Of a stretch of 64,000 nucleotides of DNA, positions 1 to 15,290 are shown piece after piece; position 1 is the first letter of the stretch, and the number at the start of each line of letters is the position of its first letter. The notes under the pieces are model-generated. The model was given only the letters and a program-made list of their open reading frames with translations, made no database searches and was not told the origin of the DNA. The stretch comes from Xylocopa sonorina. Its lineage: Eukaryota > Arthropoda > Insecta > Hymenoptera > Apidae. The position numbers were made by a program, and so were the translations under genes. The DNA is taken from the NCBI RefSeq assembly GCF_050948175.1, contig NW_027490251.1, positions 186,001 through 250,000 on the forward strand, written 5' to 3'.

Positions 1-3000
1 TATGAGATGCGATATCGCGTTTTGAGAAGCATTAGAATTCTATTGCTACGATACGTAGACATCTGCAATCGCTATTTCCTAGCAACCAATAGTCGCATTT
101 ACATTCTTTTGAAGTGAATTCGAGGTTTACATGACACTTCGGAATGAATATTATAACTTATCACGAAACATAGAAATGAGATGCGATATCGCGATCTAAG
201 AAGCATCAGAACTCTATTGCTACGATACGTAGGCATCTGCAAACGCTATGCCCTAGCAAGGAATAGTCGCATTTACATTCTTTTGATGTGAATACGAGGT
301 ATACATGACACTTCGCAATGAATACAATATCTTATCATGAAACATAGAAGTGAGATGCGATATCGCGTATTAAGAAGCATTAGAACTCTATTGCCTCGAC
401 GCGTAGACATCTGCAGACGCTATTTCCTAGCATGGAAGTGTCGCATTTACATTCTTTTGAAGTGAATACGAGGTGTACATGACAATCCGCAATGAATATT
501 ATATCTTATCAGGAAACTTAGAAATGAGATGCGATATCGCGTTTTGAGAAGCATTAGGACTCTATTGCTACGATACGTAGACATCTGAATACGCCATTTC
601 CTAGCAAGAAAGTGTAGCATTTAAATTCTTTTGAAGTGAGTACGAGGTATACATGACACTTCGCATTGAATATTACATCTTATCACGAAACATATACATG
701 AGATGCGATATCGCGATTTAAGTAGCATTGGAACTCTATGGCTACGATACGTAGACATCTGCGAACGCTATTTCCTAGGGTGGAAACGTCGCATTTACAT
801 TGTTTTGAAGTAAATACGAGGTATACATGACACTTCGCAATGAACATTATATCTTATCATGTAACATAAAAGTGAGATGCGATATCGCGTCTTAACAAGA
901 ATTAGAACCCTATTTCCTCGATGCGGAGATATCTGCAAACGCTATTTCCTAGCATGGAAGTGTCGCATTTACATTCGTTTGGAGGGAATACGAGGTGTAC
1001 ATGACAATCCGCAATGAATATTATATCTTATCAGGAAACTTAGAAATGAGATGCGATATCGCGTTTTGAGAAGCATTAGAACACTATTGCTATGATACGT
1101 AGACATCTGCAATCGCTATTTCCTAGCAACCAATAGTCGCATTTACATTCTTTTGAAGTGAATTCGAGGTTTACATGACACTACGGAATGAATATTATAA
1201 CATATCACGAAACATAGAAATGGGATGCGTTATCGCGATCTAAGAAGCATTAGAACTCTATTGCCTCGACGCGTAGACATCTGCAGACGCTATTTCCTAG
1301 CATGGAAGTGTCGCATTTACATTCTTTTGAAGTGAATACGAGGTGTACATGACAATCCGCAATGAATATTATATCTTATCATGAAGCATAGAAATGAGAT
1401 GCGATATCTCGTTTTGAGAAGCATTAGAACTCCATTGCTCCGATACGTAGTCATCTGCAAACGCTATTTCCTAGCAAGGAAGATTCGCATTTACATTCTT
1501 TTGAAGTGAATACAAGGTATATATGACACTTCGCAATGAACATTATATCTTATCATGAAACAAAGAAGTGAAATACGATATCGCGTTTTAAGAAGCATTA
1601 GAAATCTATTGCCTCGACGCGTAGACATCTGCAGTCGCTATTTCCTAGCATGGAAGTGTGGCATTTACATTCTTTTGATGTGAAAACGAGATATATATGA
1701 CACTTCGCAATGAACATTATATCTTATCATGAAACATAGATATGAGATGCGATATCGCGTTTTGAGAAGCATTAGAACTCTATTGCTACGATACGTAGAC
1801 ATCTGCAATCGCTATTTCCTAGCAGCCAATAGTCGCATTTACATTCTTTTGAAGTGAATTCGAGGTTTACCTGACACTTCGGAATGAATATTATAACATA
1901 TCACGAAACATAGAAATGAGATGCGATATCGCGATCTAAGAAGCATTAGAACTCTATTTCTACGATACGTAGGCATCTGCAAACGCTATGCCGTAGCAAG
2001 GAATAGTCGCATTTACATTCTTTTGATGTGAATACGAGGTATACATGACACTTCGCAATGAATACAATATCTTATCATGAAACATAGAAGTGAGATGCGA
2101 TATCGCGTATTATGAAGCATTAGAACTCTATTGCCTCGACGCGTAGACATCTGCAGACGCTATTTCCTAGCATGGAAGTGTCGCATTTACATTCTTTTGA
2201 AGTGAATACGAGGTGTACATGACATTTCGCGATGAATATTATATCTTATCACGAAACATATAAATGAGATGCGATATCGCGACTTAAATAGCATTAGAAC
2301 TCTATTGCTACGATACGTAGACATCTGAATACGCCATTTCCTAGCAAGGAAGTGTCGCATTTACATTCGTTTGGAGGGAATACGAGGTATACATGACACT
2401 TCGCAATGAATATTATATCTTATCATGAAGCATAGAAATGAGATGCGATATATCGTTTTGAGAAGCATTAGAACTCCATTGCTCCGATACGTAGACATCT
2501 GCAATCGCTATTTCCTAGCAACCAATAGTCGCATTTACATTCTTTTGAAGTGAATTCGAGGTTTACATGACACTTCGGAATGAATATTATAACTTATCAC
2601 GAAACATAGAAATGAGATGCGATATCGCGATCTAAGAAGCATTAGAACTCTATTGCTGTGATACGTAGGCATCTGCAAACGCTATGCCCTAGCAAGGAAT
2701 AGTCGCATTTACATTCTTCTGATGTGAATACGAGGTATACATGACACTTCGCAATGAATATTATATCTTATAATGAAACATAGAATTGAGATGGGATATC
2801 GCGTTTTAAGAAGCATTATAACTCTATTGCCTCCAGGCGTAGACATCTGCAGACGCTATTTCCTAGCATGGAAGTGTCGCATTTACATTCTTTTGAAGTG
2901 ATTACGAGGTATACCTGACACTTCGCGATGAATATTATATCTTATTACGAAACATATAAATGAGATGCGATATCGCGATATAAGTAGCATTAGAACTCTA

Positions 3001-3140
3001 TTGCTACGATACGTAGACATCTGCAAACGCTATTTCCTAGCAAGGAAGTGTCGCATTTACATTCTTTTGAAGTGAATACGAGGTATACATGACACTTCGC
3101 AAAGAATATTATATCTTATCATGAAACATAGAAATGAGAT
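1..3140 (+). repeat. Zone A: 10-monomer (1,740-bp) higher-order repeat
   Basis: The monomers at 1-360 recur at 1,741-2,100 with the same private variants: CAATCGC followed by CCAATAGTCGC, then GATCTAAGAAGC with GTAGGCATCTG, then CCTCGACGCGTAG with CTGCAGACGC. The offset is exactly 1,740 bp, ten monomers. Partial repeats of the same cassette start near 1,045 and 2,437 (six and four monomers from neighbouring copies), so the unit has been shuffled. Distinctive monomers carry TTCGAGGTTTAC and CTTCGGAATG. Relatives in reverse orientation lie at about 55.9-58.7 kb. Confidence 0.85.
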
Positions 3141-6100
3141 GCGATATCGCGATTTAAGAAGCTTCACAATTCTATTGCATCGATACGTAGACATCTGCAA
3201 ACGCTACTTCCTAGCAAGGAAGTGTCGCATTTACATTCTTTTGAGAGGAATACGAGGTATACATGACGCTTCGCAATGAATATTATATCTTATCATGAAA
3301 CATAGAAATGAGATGCGATATGACCATTTAAGAAGCATTAGAAAACTATTGCTTCGATACGTAGACATCTGCAAACGCAATTTCCAAGCAAGGAAGTGTC
3401 GCATTTATTCTTTTGAATGGAATACGAGGCATACATGACAGTTCGCAATGAATATTATATCTTATCATGAAACATAGAAATGAGATGCGATATGGCGATT
3501 TATGAAGCATTAGATGTCTAGAGCTTCGATACGTAGACATCCGCAAACGCTATTTCCTAGCAAGGAAGTGTCGCATTTACATTCTTTTGAAGTGAATACG
3601 AGGTATACATAACACTCCACAATGAATATTATATCTCATTATGAAACATAGAAATGAGATGTAATATGGCGATTTAAGAAGCATTAGAACTCTATTGCTT
3701 CGATACGTAGACATCTGCAAACGCTATTTCCTAGCAAGGAAGTGTCGCACTTACATTCCTTTGAGGTGAGTACGAGGTATACATAACACTCCACAATGAA
3801 TATTATATATTATAATGAAACATAATAATGAGTAGCGATATCGCGTTTTGAGAAGCATTAGAACTCTAATTCTACGATACGTAGTCATCTGCAAACGCTA
3901 TTTTCTGGCAAGGAAGTGTCGCGTTTATATTCTTTTGAAGTGAATACGAGGTATACATAACACTCCACAATGAATATTATATCTTATTATGAAACATAGA
4001 AATAAGATGAGATATCGCGTTTTAGGAAGCATTAGAACACTTTTGCTACGATACGAACACATCTGCAAACTCTATTTCCTAACAAGGAAGTGTCGCATTT
4101 ACATTCTTTTGAAGTGAATACGAGGTATACATAACACTGCACAATGAGTATTATACCTTATCATGAAACATAGAAATGAGATGCGATGTCGCGTTTTAAG
4201 AAGCAGTAGAACTCTATTGCTTCGATAGGTAGACATCTGCAAACGCTATTTCCTAGAAAGGAAGTGTCGCATTTACATTCATTTGTAGTGTAGACGAGGA
4301 ATACATAACTCTTCGCAGTGAATATTATACCTTATCATGAGACATAGAAATGGGATGCGATATCGCTTTTTAAGAAGCAGTAGAATTCGATTGCTTCGAT
4401 ACGTAGACATCTGTAAACGCTACTTCCTATCAAGGAAGTATCCCATTTACATTCTTTTGAAAAGAATACGAGGTATAGATGACACTTCGCAATGAATATT
4501 ATATCTTATCATGAAACATAGAAATGAGATGCGATATGACCATTTAAGAAGCATTAGAAAACTATTGCTTCGATACGTAGACATCTGCAAACGCAATTTC
4601 CAAGCAAGGAAGTGTCGCATTTATTCTTTTGAATGGAATACGAGGCATACATGACAGTTCGCAATGAATATTATATCTTATCATGAAACATAGAAATGAG
4701 ATGCGATATGGCGATTTAAGAAGCATTAGAAATCTATTGGTTCGATACGTAGACATCTGCAAACGCTACTTCCTAGCAAGGAAGTGCCGCATTTTCATTC
4801 TTTTGAAGTGAATAGGTGGTATACATAACACTGCACAATGAATATTATATCTTATCATGAAACATAGAAATGAGATGCGGTATCGCGTTTTAAGGAGCGT
4901 TGGAACTCTATTGCTACGAAACGTAGACACCTGCAAACGCTATTTCCGAGCAAGGAAGTGTCGCATTTACGTTCATTTTAAGTGTATTCGAGGTATACAT
5001 GACACTTCGCAATGAATATTATATATTATCTTGAAACACAGAAATGAGATGCGACCTCGCGTTTTGTGAAGCATTAGACCTCTATTGCTACGATACGTAG
5101 ATATCTGTAAACGCTATTAGATAGCAAGGAAGTGTCGCATTTACATTCTTTTGAAATGAATACCAGGTAAGCATAACACTTCGCAATGAATATTATATCT
5201 TATCATGAAACATAGAAATGAGATGCGATATCGCGAATTAGCAAGCTTTACAACTCTATTGCTTCGATACGTAGACATCTGCAAGCGCTATTTCCTAGCA
5301 AGGAAGTGTCGCATTTACATTCTTTTGAAGTGAATACGAGGTATACATAACACTCCACAATGAATATTATATCTTATCACGAAACATAAAAATGAGACGT
5401 GATATCGCGTTTTAAGTAGCATTAGCACTCTATTGCTACGATACGTAGACATCTTCAATCGCAATTTGCTAGCATACAAGTGTCGCATTTACATTCACTT
5501 GTGGTGTAGACGAGGAATACATAACACTTCGCAGTGAATATTGTATCTTATCATGAGACATAGAAATGGGATGCGATATCGCGTTTTAAGAAGCAGTAGA
5601 ACCTTATTGCTTCGATACGCAGACATCTGCAAACGCTATTTCCTAGAAAGGAAGTGTCGCATTTACATTCATTTGTAGTGTAGACGAGGAATACATAACA
5701 CTTCGCAGTGAATATTATATCTTATCATGAGACATAGAAATGGGATGCGATATCGCTTTTTAAGAAGCAGTAGAACTCGATTGCTTCGATACGTAGACAT
5801 CTGTAAACGCTACTTCCTAACAAGGAAGTGCCGCATTTACATTCTTTTGAAAAGAATACGAGGTATAGATGACACTTCGCAATGAATATTATATCTTATC
5901 ATGAAACGTAGATATGGGATGCGATATGACGATTTAAGAAGCATTAGAAAACTATTGCTCCGATGCGTAGACATCTGCAAACGCTATTTCCAAGCAAGGA
6001 AGTGTCGCATTTATTCTTTTGAAAGGAATACGAGGCATACATGACAGTTCGCAATGAATATTATATCTTATCATGAAACTTAGAAATGAGATGCGATATC

Positions 6101-8400
6101 GCGAATTAGCAAGCTTTAGAACTCTATTGCTTCGATACGTCGAATTCTGCAAGCGCTATTTCCTAGCAAGGAAGTGTCGCATTTACATTCTTTTGAAGTG
6201 AATACGAGGTATACATAACACTCCACAATGAATATTATATATTATCATGAAACATGGTAATGAGTAGCGATATCGCGTTTTGACAAGCATTAGAACTCTA
6301 ATGCTACGATACGTAGACATCTGCAAGCGCTATTTCCTAGCAAGGAAGTGTCGTATTTACATTCTTTTGAAGTGAATACGAGGTATACATAACACTCCAC
6401 AATGAATATTATATCTTATCACGAAACATAAAAATGAGACGTAATATCGCGTTTTAAGTAGCATTAGCACTCTATTGCTATGATACGTAGACATCTTCAA
6501 TCGCAATTTGCTAGCATACAAGTGTCGCATTTACATTCACTTGTGGTGTAGACGAGGAATACATAACACTTCGCAGTGAATATTGTATCTTATCATGAGA
6601 CATAGAAATGGGATGCGATATCGCGTTTTAAGAAGCAGTAGAACCTTATTGCTTCGATACGTAGACATCTGCAAACGCTGTTTCCTGGCAAGGAAGTGTC
6701 GCGTTTACATTCTTTTGAAGTGAATACGGGATGTACATAACACTCCACAATTAATACTATATCTTTTCATGAAGCACAGCAATGAGTTGCGTTGATGCGA
6801 TTTAAGAGCATTAGAACTCTATTGCTACGATACGTGGATCTGCAATCGCTATTTCATAGGAAGGAAGTACCGCATTTACATTCAATTGATGTGTGTGCGA
6901 GGTATACAAGGCACTTCGCAATGAATATTATATCTTATCAAGAAAAATAGAAAGGAGATGCATTACCGCGTTTTAAGAAGCATTAGAGCTCTATTGCAGC
7001 AATACGTAGACATCTGCAAACACTATTCCCTAGCAAGGAAATGTCGCATTTACATTCCTTTGAGGTGAATATGAAGTGTACATAACACTCCACAATGAAT
7101 ATTATATCTTATCACGAAACATAGAAATGAGACGTGATATCGCGTTTTAAGTAGCATTAGCACTCTATTGCTACGATACATAGACATCTTCAATCGCAAT
7201 TTGCTAGCATACAAGTGTCGCATTTACATTCACTTGTAGTGTAGACGAGGAATACATAACACTTCGCAGTGAATATTATATCATATCATGAGACATAGAA
7301 ATGAGATGCGATATCGCGTTTTAAGAAGCAGTAGAACACGATTGCTTCGATACGTAGACATCTGCAAACGCTACTTCCTAGCAAGGAAGTGTCGCATTTA
7401 CATTCTTTTGAAAGCAATACGAGGTATACATGACACTTCGCGTGAATATTATATCTTATCATGTAACGTAGATATGAGATGCGATATGACGACTTAAGAA
7501 GCATTAGAATTCTATTGCTACGATGCGTAGACATCTGCAAATGTTATTTCCTAGCAAAGAAGTGTCGCATTTACATTCTTTTGAAGTGAACGCGAGGTAT
7601 ACATAACACTCCACAATGAATATTGTATCTTATCACGAAACATAGAAATGAAATGCGACATCTCGTTTTAAGTAGCACTAGAACTCTACTGCTACGATAC
7701 GTAGACATCTGCAAACGCTATTTCCTAGCATGGAAGTGTCGCACTTACATTCTTTTGAAGTGAATACGAGATATACATGACACTTCGCAGTGAATATTAT
7801 ATATTATTATGAAACATAGGAATGAGAAGCGATATGGCGATTTAAGAAGCATTAGATCCCTATTGCTTCGATACGTAGAAATCTGCAATCGCTACTTCCT
7901 AGCAAGGAAGTGTCGCATTTACATTCATTTGAACGGAATACGAGGTATACATGACACTTCGCAATGAATACTATACCTTATCATGAATCGTAGATATGAG
8001 ATGCGATATGACGATTTAAGAAGCAATGGAAAACTATTGCTTCGATACGTAGACATCTGCAAACGCTATTTCCTAGCAAGGAAGTGTCGCATTTACATTC
8101 TTTTGAAGTGAATACGAGGTATACATAACACTCCACAATGAACATTATATATTATATTGAAACATGGTAATGAGTAGCGATATCGCGTTTCGAGAAGCAT
8201 TAGAATTCTAATGGTACGATACGTAGACATCTGCAAACGCTATTTCCTGGCAACGAAGTGTCGCATTTGCATTCTTTTGAAGTGAATACGAGGTATACAT
8301 AACACTCCACAATGAATATTATATCTTATCATGGAACATAGATATGAGATGCGATATCACGTTTTAAGAAGCATTAGAACACTATTGCTACGATACGTAG
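3141..8400 (+). repeat. Zone B: divergent satellite monomers with local duplications
   Basis: Monomers here mostly use CTTCGATACG and CTAGCAAGGAAG and often CATAACACTCCACAATG, with more scattered substitutions than in zones C-E. A segment near 3,280-3,545 recurs near 4,495-4,760 (offset 1,216 bp, seven monomers less 2 bp), and a related one lies near 5,885-6,150. Another cassette with GTGGTGTAGACGAGG recurs at about 5,490 and 6,540. No non-satellite sequence was seen. The zone looks older and less homogenised than what follows; this is a by-eye judgement. Confidence 0.85.
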
Positions 8401-8844
8401 ACATCTGCAAACCCTATTTCCTAGCATGGAAGTGTCTTATTTACATTCTTTTGAAGAGAATACGAGGTATACATGACACTTCGCAATGAATATTATATCT
8501 TATCATGAAACATAGAAGTGAGATGCGATATCGCGTTCTAGGAAGCATTAGAACTCTATTGCTACGATACGTAGACATCTGCAAACGCTATTTCCTAGCA
8601 TAGAAGTGTCTTATTTACATTCTTTTGAAGAGAATACGAGGTATACATGACACTTCGCAATGAATATTATATCTTATCATGAAACATAGAAGTGAGATGC
8701 GATATCGCGTTCTAAGAAGCATTAGAACTCTATTGCTACGATACGTAGATATCTGCAAACGCTATTTCCTAGCATGGAAGGGTCGCATTTACACTCTTTT
8801 GAAGTGAGTACGATGTATACATAACACTCCATAATGAATATTAC

Positions 8845-11628
8845 ATCTTTTCATGAAACATAGCAGTGAGATGCGATATCGCGTTTTAAGAAGCATTAGA
8901 AATCTATTGCTACGATACGTAGACATCTGCAAACGCTATTTCCTAGCATGGAAGTGTCGCATTTACATTCTTTTGAAGTGAATACGAGATATACATGACA
9001 CTTCGAAATGAATATTATATCTTATCATGAAACATAGGAATGAGGTGCTAAATCGCGTTTTGAGAAGCATTAGAACTCTATTGCTAATATACGTAGATAT
9101 CTGCAAACTCTATTTCCTAGCAAGGAAATTTCGCACTAACATTCCACTGAAGTGAATACGAGGTATACATAACATTACACAATGAGTATTATATCTTATT
9201 ACGGCACATAGAAATGAAATACGACACCTCGTTTTAAGAAGCATTATTAATCTATTGCTGTGATACGTAGACATCTGCAAACAATATTTCCCAGCAAGGA
9301 AGTGTCGCATTTACATTCTTGTGAAGTGAAATCGAGGTATACATGACACTTCGCAATTAATATTATATCTTATCATGAAACATAGGAATGAGGTGCTATA
9401 TGGCGTTTTGAGAAGCATTAGAACTCTATAGCTACGATACGTAGACATCTGCAAAGGCTATTTCCTAGCATGGAAGGGTCGCATTTACATTCTTTTGAAG
9501 TGTGTACGAGGTATACATAACACTCCATAATGAATATTATATCTTATCATGAAACATAGCAGTGAGATGCGATATCGCGTTTTAAGAAGCATTAGAACTC
9601 TATTGCTACGATACGTAGACATCTGCAAACGCTATTTCCTAGCATGGAAGTGTCGCATTTACATTCTTTTGAAGTGAATACGAGATATACATGACACCTC
9701 GCAATGAATATTATATCTTATCATGAAACATATGAATGAGGTGCTATATCGCGTTTTGACAAGCATTAGAACTCTATTGCTATTATACGTAGACATCTGC
9801 AAACTCTATTTCCTATCATGGACATGTGACACTTACATTCCACTGAAGTGAATACGAGGTATACATAACATTGCACAATGAGTATTATATCTTATTACGG
9901 CACATAGAAATGAAATACGACACCTCGTTTTAAGAAGCATTATTAATCTATTGCTGTGATACGTAGACATCTGCAAACAATATTTCCCAGCAAGGAAGTG
10001 TCGCATTTACATTCATTTGAAGTGAATACGAGGTATACATGACACTTCGCAATGAATATTATACCTTATCATGAAACATAGAAGAGAGATGCGATATCGC
10101 GTTTTAGGAAGCATTAGAACTCTATTGCTGCGATACGTAGACATCCGCAAACGCTATTTCCTAGCATGGAAGTGTCGCATTTATATTCTTTTGAAGTGAA
10201 TACGAGGTATAGATGACACTTCGCAATGAATATTATATCTTATCATGAAACATATATGTCAGATGCGATATCGCGTTCTAAGAAGCATTAGAACTCTATT
10301 GCTACGATACTTAGACATCTGCAAACGCTATTTCCTAGCATGGAAGGGTCGCATTTACATTCTTTTGATGTGAGTACGAGGTATACATAACACTCCATAA
10401 TGAATATTATATCTTATCATGAAACATAGCAGTGAGATGCGATATCGCGTTTTAAGAAGCATTAGAACTCTATTGCTACGATACGTAGACATCTGCAAAC
10501 GCTATTTCCTAGCATGGAAGTGTCGCATTTACATTCTTTTGAAGTGAATACGAGATATACATGACACCTCGCAATGAATATTATATCTTATCATGAAACA
10601 TATGAATGAGGTGCTATATCGCGTTTTGACAAGCATTAGAACTCTATTGCTATTATACGTAGACATCTGCAAACTCTATTTCCTATCATGGACATGTGAC
10701 ACTTACATTCCACTGAAGTGAATACGAGGTATACATAACATTGCACAATGAGTATTATATCTTATTACGGCACATAGAAATGAAATACGACACCTCGTTT
10801 TAAGAAGCATTATTAATCTATTGCTGTGATACGTAGACATCTGCAAACAATATTTCCCAGCAAGGAAGTGTCGCATTTACATTCATTTGAAGTGAATACG
10901 AGGTATACATGACACTTCGCAATGAATATTATACCTTATCATGAAACATAGAAGAGAGATGCGATATCGCGTTTTAGGAAGCATTAGAACTCTATTGCTG
11001 CGATACGTAGACATCCGCAAACGCTATTTCCTAGCATGGAAGTGTCGCATTTACATTCTTTTGAAGTGAATACGAGGTATAGATGACACTTCGCAATGAA
11101 TATTATATCTTATCATGAAACATATATGTCAGATGCGATATCGCGTTCTAAGAAGCATTAGAACTCTATTGCTACGATACTTAGACATCTGCAAACGCTA
11201 TTTCCTAGCATGGAAGGGTCGCATTTACATTCTTTTGATGTGAGTACGAGGTATACATGACACTTCGCAATGAATATTATAGCTTATCGTGAAACATAGG
11301 AATGAGGTGCTATATCGCGTTTTGAGAAGCATTAGAACTCTATTGCTATTATACGTAGACATCTGCAAACTCTATTTCCTAGCATGGACATATGGCACTT
11401 ACATTCCACTGAAGTGAATACGAGGTATACAAAGCATTACACAATGAGTATTATATCTTATTACGAAAGATAGAAATGAAATACGACACCTCGTTTTAAG
11501 AAGCATTATTACTCTATTGCTGTGATACTTAGACATCTGCAAACAATATTTCCTAGCAAGGAAGTGTCGCATTTACATTCTTGTGAAGTGAAATCGAGGT
11601 ATACATGACGCTTCGCAATGAATATTAT
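8845..11628 (+). repeat. 16-monomer higher-order repeat, copy 1 (2,784 bp)
   Basis: This unit is repeated immediately downstream at an offset of exactly 2,784 bp (16 x 174). The left limit is set by a shared CTTTTCATG variant at about 8,848 and 11,632. Matching private variants include CTTCGAAATG, GGTGCTAAATCG, GCTAATATACG and TATACAAAGCATTACAC. In every stretch I aligned by eye the two copies were identical apart from the first bases. The unit contains a nested 5-monomer duplication. Confidence 0.92.
9505..11258 (+). repeat. Nested 5-monomer (870-bp) tandem duplication inside HOR copy 1
   Basis: The block starting with CACTCCATAATG at 9,521 recurs at 10,391, an 870-bp offset (5 x 174). The match continues until about 11,258, where ATAACACTCC is replaced by ATGACACTTCG. 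One difference seen between the halves is GCATTTATATTC near 10,177 versus GCATTTACATTC near 11,047. The same nested pair, with the same difference, lies in HOR copy 2. Confidence 0.9.
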
Positions 11629-14412
11629 ATCTTTTCATGAAACATAGCAGTGAGATGCGATATCGCGTTTTAAGAAGCATTAGAAATCTATTGCTACGAT
11701 ACGTAGACATCTGCAAACGCTATTTCCTAGCATGGAAGTGTCGCATTTACATTCTTTTGAAGTGAATACGAGATATACATGACACTTCGAAATGAATATT
11801 ATATCTTATCATGAAACATAGGAATGAGGTGCTAAATCGCGTTTTGAGAAGCATTAGAACTCTATTGCTAATATACGTAGATATCTGCAAACTCTATTTC
11901 CTAGCAAGGAAATTTCGCACTAACATTCCACTGAAGTGAATACGAGGTATACATAACATTACACAATGAGTATTATATCTTATTACGGCACATAGAAATG
12001 AAATACGACACCTCGTTTTAAGAAGCATTATTAATCTATTGCTGTGATACGTAGACATCTGCAAACAATATTTCCCAGCAAGGAAGTGTCGCATTTACAT
12101 TCTTGTGAAGTGAAATCGAGGTATACATGACACTTCGCAATTAATATTATATCTTATCATGAAACATAGGAATGAGGTGCTATATGGCGTTTTGAGAAGC
12201 ATTAGAACTCTATAGCTACGATACGTAGACATCTGCAAAGGCTATTTCCTAGCATGGAAGGGTCGCATTTACATTCTTTTGAAGTGTGTACGAGGTATAC
12301 ATAACACTCCATAATGAATATTATATCTTATCATGAAACATAGCAGTGAGATGCGATATCGCGTTTTAAGAAGCATTAGAACTCTATTGCTACGATACGT
12401 AGACATCTGCAAACGCTATTTCCTAGCATGGAAGTGTCGCATTTACATTCTTTTGAAGTGAATACGAGATATACATGACACCTCGCAATGAATATTATAT
12501 CTTATCATGAAACATATGAATGAGGTGCTATATCGCGTTTTGACAAGCATTAGAACTCTATTGCTATTATACGTAGACATCTGCAAACTCTATTTCCTAT
12601 CATGGACATGTGACACTTACATTCCACTGAAGTGAATACGAGGTATACATAACATTGCACAATGAGTATTATATCTTATTACGGCACATAGAAATGAAAT
12701 ACGACACCTCGTTTTAAGAAGCATTATTAATCTATTGCTGTGATACGTAGACATCTGCAAACAATATTTCCCAGCAAGGAAGTGTCGCATTTACATTCAT
12801 TTGAAGTGAATACGAGGTATACATGACACTTCGCAATGAATATTATACCTTATCATGAAACATAGAAGAGAGATGCGATATCGCGTTTTAGGAAGCATTA
12901 GAACTCTATTGCTGCGATACGTAGACATCCGCAAACGCTATTTCCTAGCATGGAAGTGTCGCATTTATATTCTTTTGAAGTGAATACGAGGTATAGATGA
13001 CACTTCGCAATGAATATTATATCTTATCATGAAACATATATGTCAGATGCGATATCGCGTTCTAAGAAGCATTAGAACTCTATTGCTACGATACTTAGAC
13101 ATCTGCAAACGCTATTTCCTAGCATGGAAGGGTCGCATTTACATTCTTTTGATGTGAGTACGAGGTATACATAACACTCCATAATGAATATTATATCTTA
13201 TCATGAAACATAGCAGTGAGATGCGATATCGCGTTTTAAGAAGCATTAGAACTCTATTGCTACGATACGTAGACATCTGCAAACGCTATTTCCTAGCATG
13301 GAAGTGTCGCATTTACATTCTTTTGAAGTGAATACGAGATATACATGACACCTCGCAATGAATATTATATCTTATCATGAAACATATGAATGAGGTGCTA
13401 TATCGCGTTTTGACAAGCATTAGAACTCTATTGCTATTATACGTAGACATCTGCAAACTCTATTTCCTATCATGGACATGTGACACTTACATTCCACTGA
13501 AGTGAATACGAGGTATACATAACATTGCACAATGAGTATTATATCTTATTACGGCACATAGAAATGAAATACGACACCTCGTTTTAAGAAGCATTATTAA
13601 TCTATTGCTGTGATACGTAGACATCTGCAAACAATATTTCCCAGCAAGGAAGTGTCGCATTTACATTCATTTGAAGTGAATACGAGGTATACATGACACT
13701 TCGCAATGAATATTATACCTTATCATGAAACATAGAAGAGAGATGCGATATCGCGTTTTAGGAAGCATTAGAACTCTATTGCTGCGATACGTAGACATCC
13801 GCAAACGCTATTTCCTAGCATGGAAGTGTCGCATTTACATTCTTTTGAAGTGAATACGAGGTATAGATGACACTTCGCAATGAATATTATATCTTATCAT
13901 GAAACATATATGTCAGATGCGATATCGCGTTCTAAGAAGCATTAGAACTCTATTGCTACGATACTTAGACATCTGCAAACGCTATTTCCTAGCATGGAAG
14001 GGTCGCATTTACATTCTTTTGATGTGAGTACGAGGTATACATGACACTTCGCAATGAATATTATAGCTTATCGTGAAACATAGGAATGAGGTGCTATATC
14101 GCGTTTTGAGAAGCATTAGAACTCTATTGCTATTATACGTAGACATCTGCAAACTCTATTTCCTAGCATGGACATATGGCACTTACATTCCACTGAAGTG
14201 AATACGAGGTATACAAAGCATTACACAATGAGTATTATATCTTATTACGAAAGATAGAAATGAAATACGACACCTCGTTTTAAGAAGCATTATTACTCTA
14301 TTGCTGTGATACTTAGACATCTGCAAACAATATTTCCTAGCAAGGAAGTGTCGCATTTACATTCTTGTGAAGTGAAATCGAGGTATACATGACGCTTCGC
14401 AATGAATATTAT
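11629..14412 (+). repeat. 16-monomer higher-order repeat, copy 2 (2,784 bp)
   Basis: Tandem partner of the unit at 8,845-11,628. It includes its own nested 870-bp pair, with GCATTTATATTC at about 12,961 and GCATTTACATTC at about 13,831. The match to copy 1 stops near 14,415, where TCTTATCATG with GAAGTGAG replaces the expected TCTTTTCATG with GCAGTGAG. Confidence 0.92.
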
Positions 14413-15290
14413 ATCTTATCATGAAACATAGAAGTGAGATGCGATATCGCGTTTTAGGAAGCATTAGAACTCTATTGCTACGATATGCAGACATCTGCAA
14501 ACGCTACTTCCTAGCATGGAAGTGTCGCATTTACATTCTTTTGAAGTGAATACGAGATACACATGACACTTCGCAATGAATATTATATCTTATCATGAAA
14601 CATAGGAATGAGGTGCTATAACGCGTTTTGAGAAGCATTAGAACTTTATTGCTAATATACGTAGACACCTGCAAACAATATTTCCTAGCATGTATGTGTC
14701 GCATTTACATTCTTTTGATGTGAATACGTGGTATACATGACACTTCGCAATGAATATTATATCTTATCATGAAACATAGAAATGCGATGCGACATCTCGA
14801 ATTAAGATGTATTAGAACTCTATTATTTCCATACGTAGTCGTCTGGAAACGCTATTTCCTAGCAAGGAAGTGTCGCGCTTACATCCTTTTGAAGTGAATA
14901 CGAAGTATACATTACACTTCGCACTGAATATTATATCTTATCATGAAACATAGAAATGAGATGCGGCATCTCGTTTTAAGAAGCATTAGAACACTATTGT
15001 TACGACACGTAGACATCTGCAAACGCTATTTCCTAGCATGGAAGCGTCGCATTTACATTCTTGTCATGTGAATACGAAGTATACATGACACTTCGCAATG
15101 AATATTATATCTTATCATGAAACATAGATGTGAGATGCGATATCGCGTTCTAAGAAGCATTAGGACTCTATTGCTGCGATACGTAGACATCTGCAAACGC
15201 TATTTCCTAGCATGTAAGTGTCGCATTTACATTCTTTTGAAGTGAATACGAGGTATACATGACACTCCATAATGAATATTATATCTTATC
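14413..15290 (+). repeat. Satellite cassette with the CGTAGTCGTCTGG marker monomer
   Basis: Five monomers form a recognisable cassette: one with GGTGCTATAACGCG and TTTATTGCTAATATACG, one with ATGCGATGCGACATCTCG and CGTAGTCGTCTGG (near 14,833), then one with GCGTCGCATTTAC and CTTGTCATGTG. Related cassettes recur near 21.5-21.9, 22.3-23.0, 26.1-26.8 and 28.4-29.6 kb. Confidence 0.8.

Noticed and set aside
3346..12094. Recurrent open frames of 60-84 codons on the minus strand (for example 3,346-3,546, 4,562-4,762, 9,110-9,310 and 11,894-12,094)
   Set aside because: They lie wholly in satellite, span slightly more than one monomer, recur only because the repeat does, and are stopped by ordinary variants in neighbouring monomers. 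No protein-family motif is visible.
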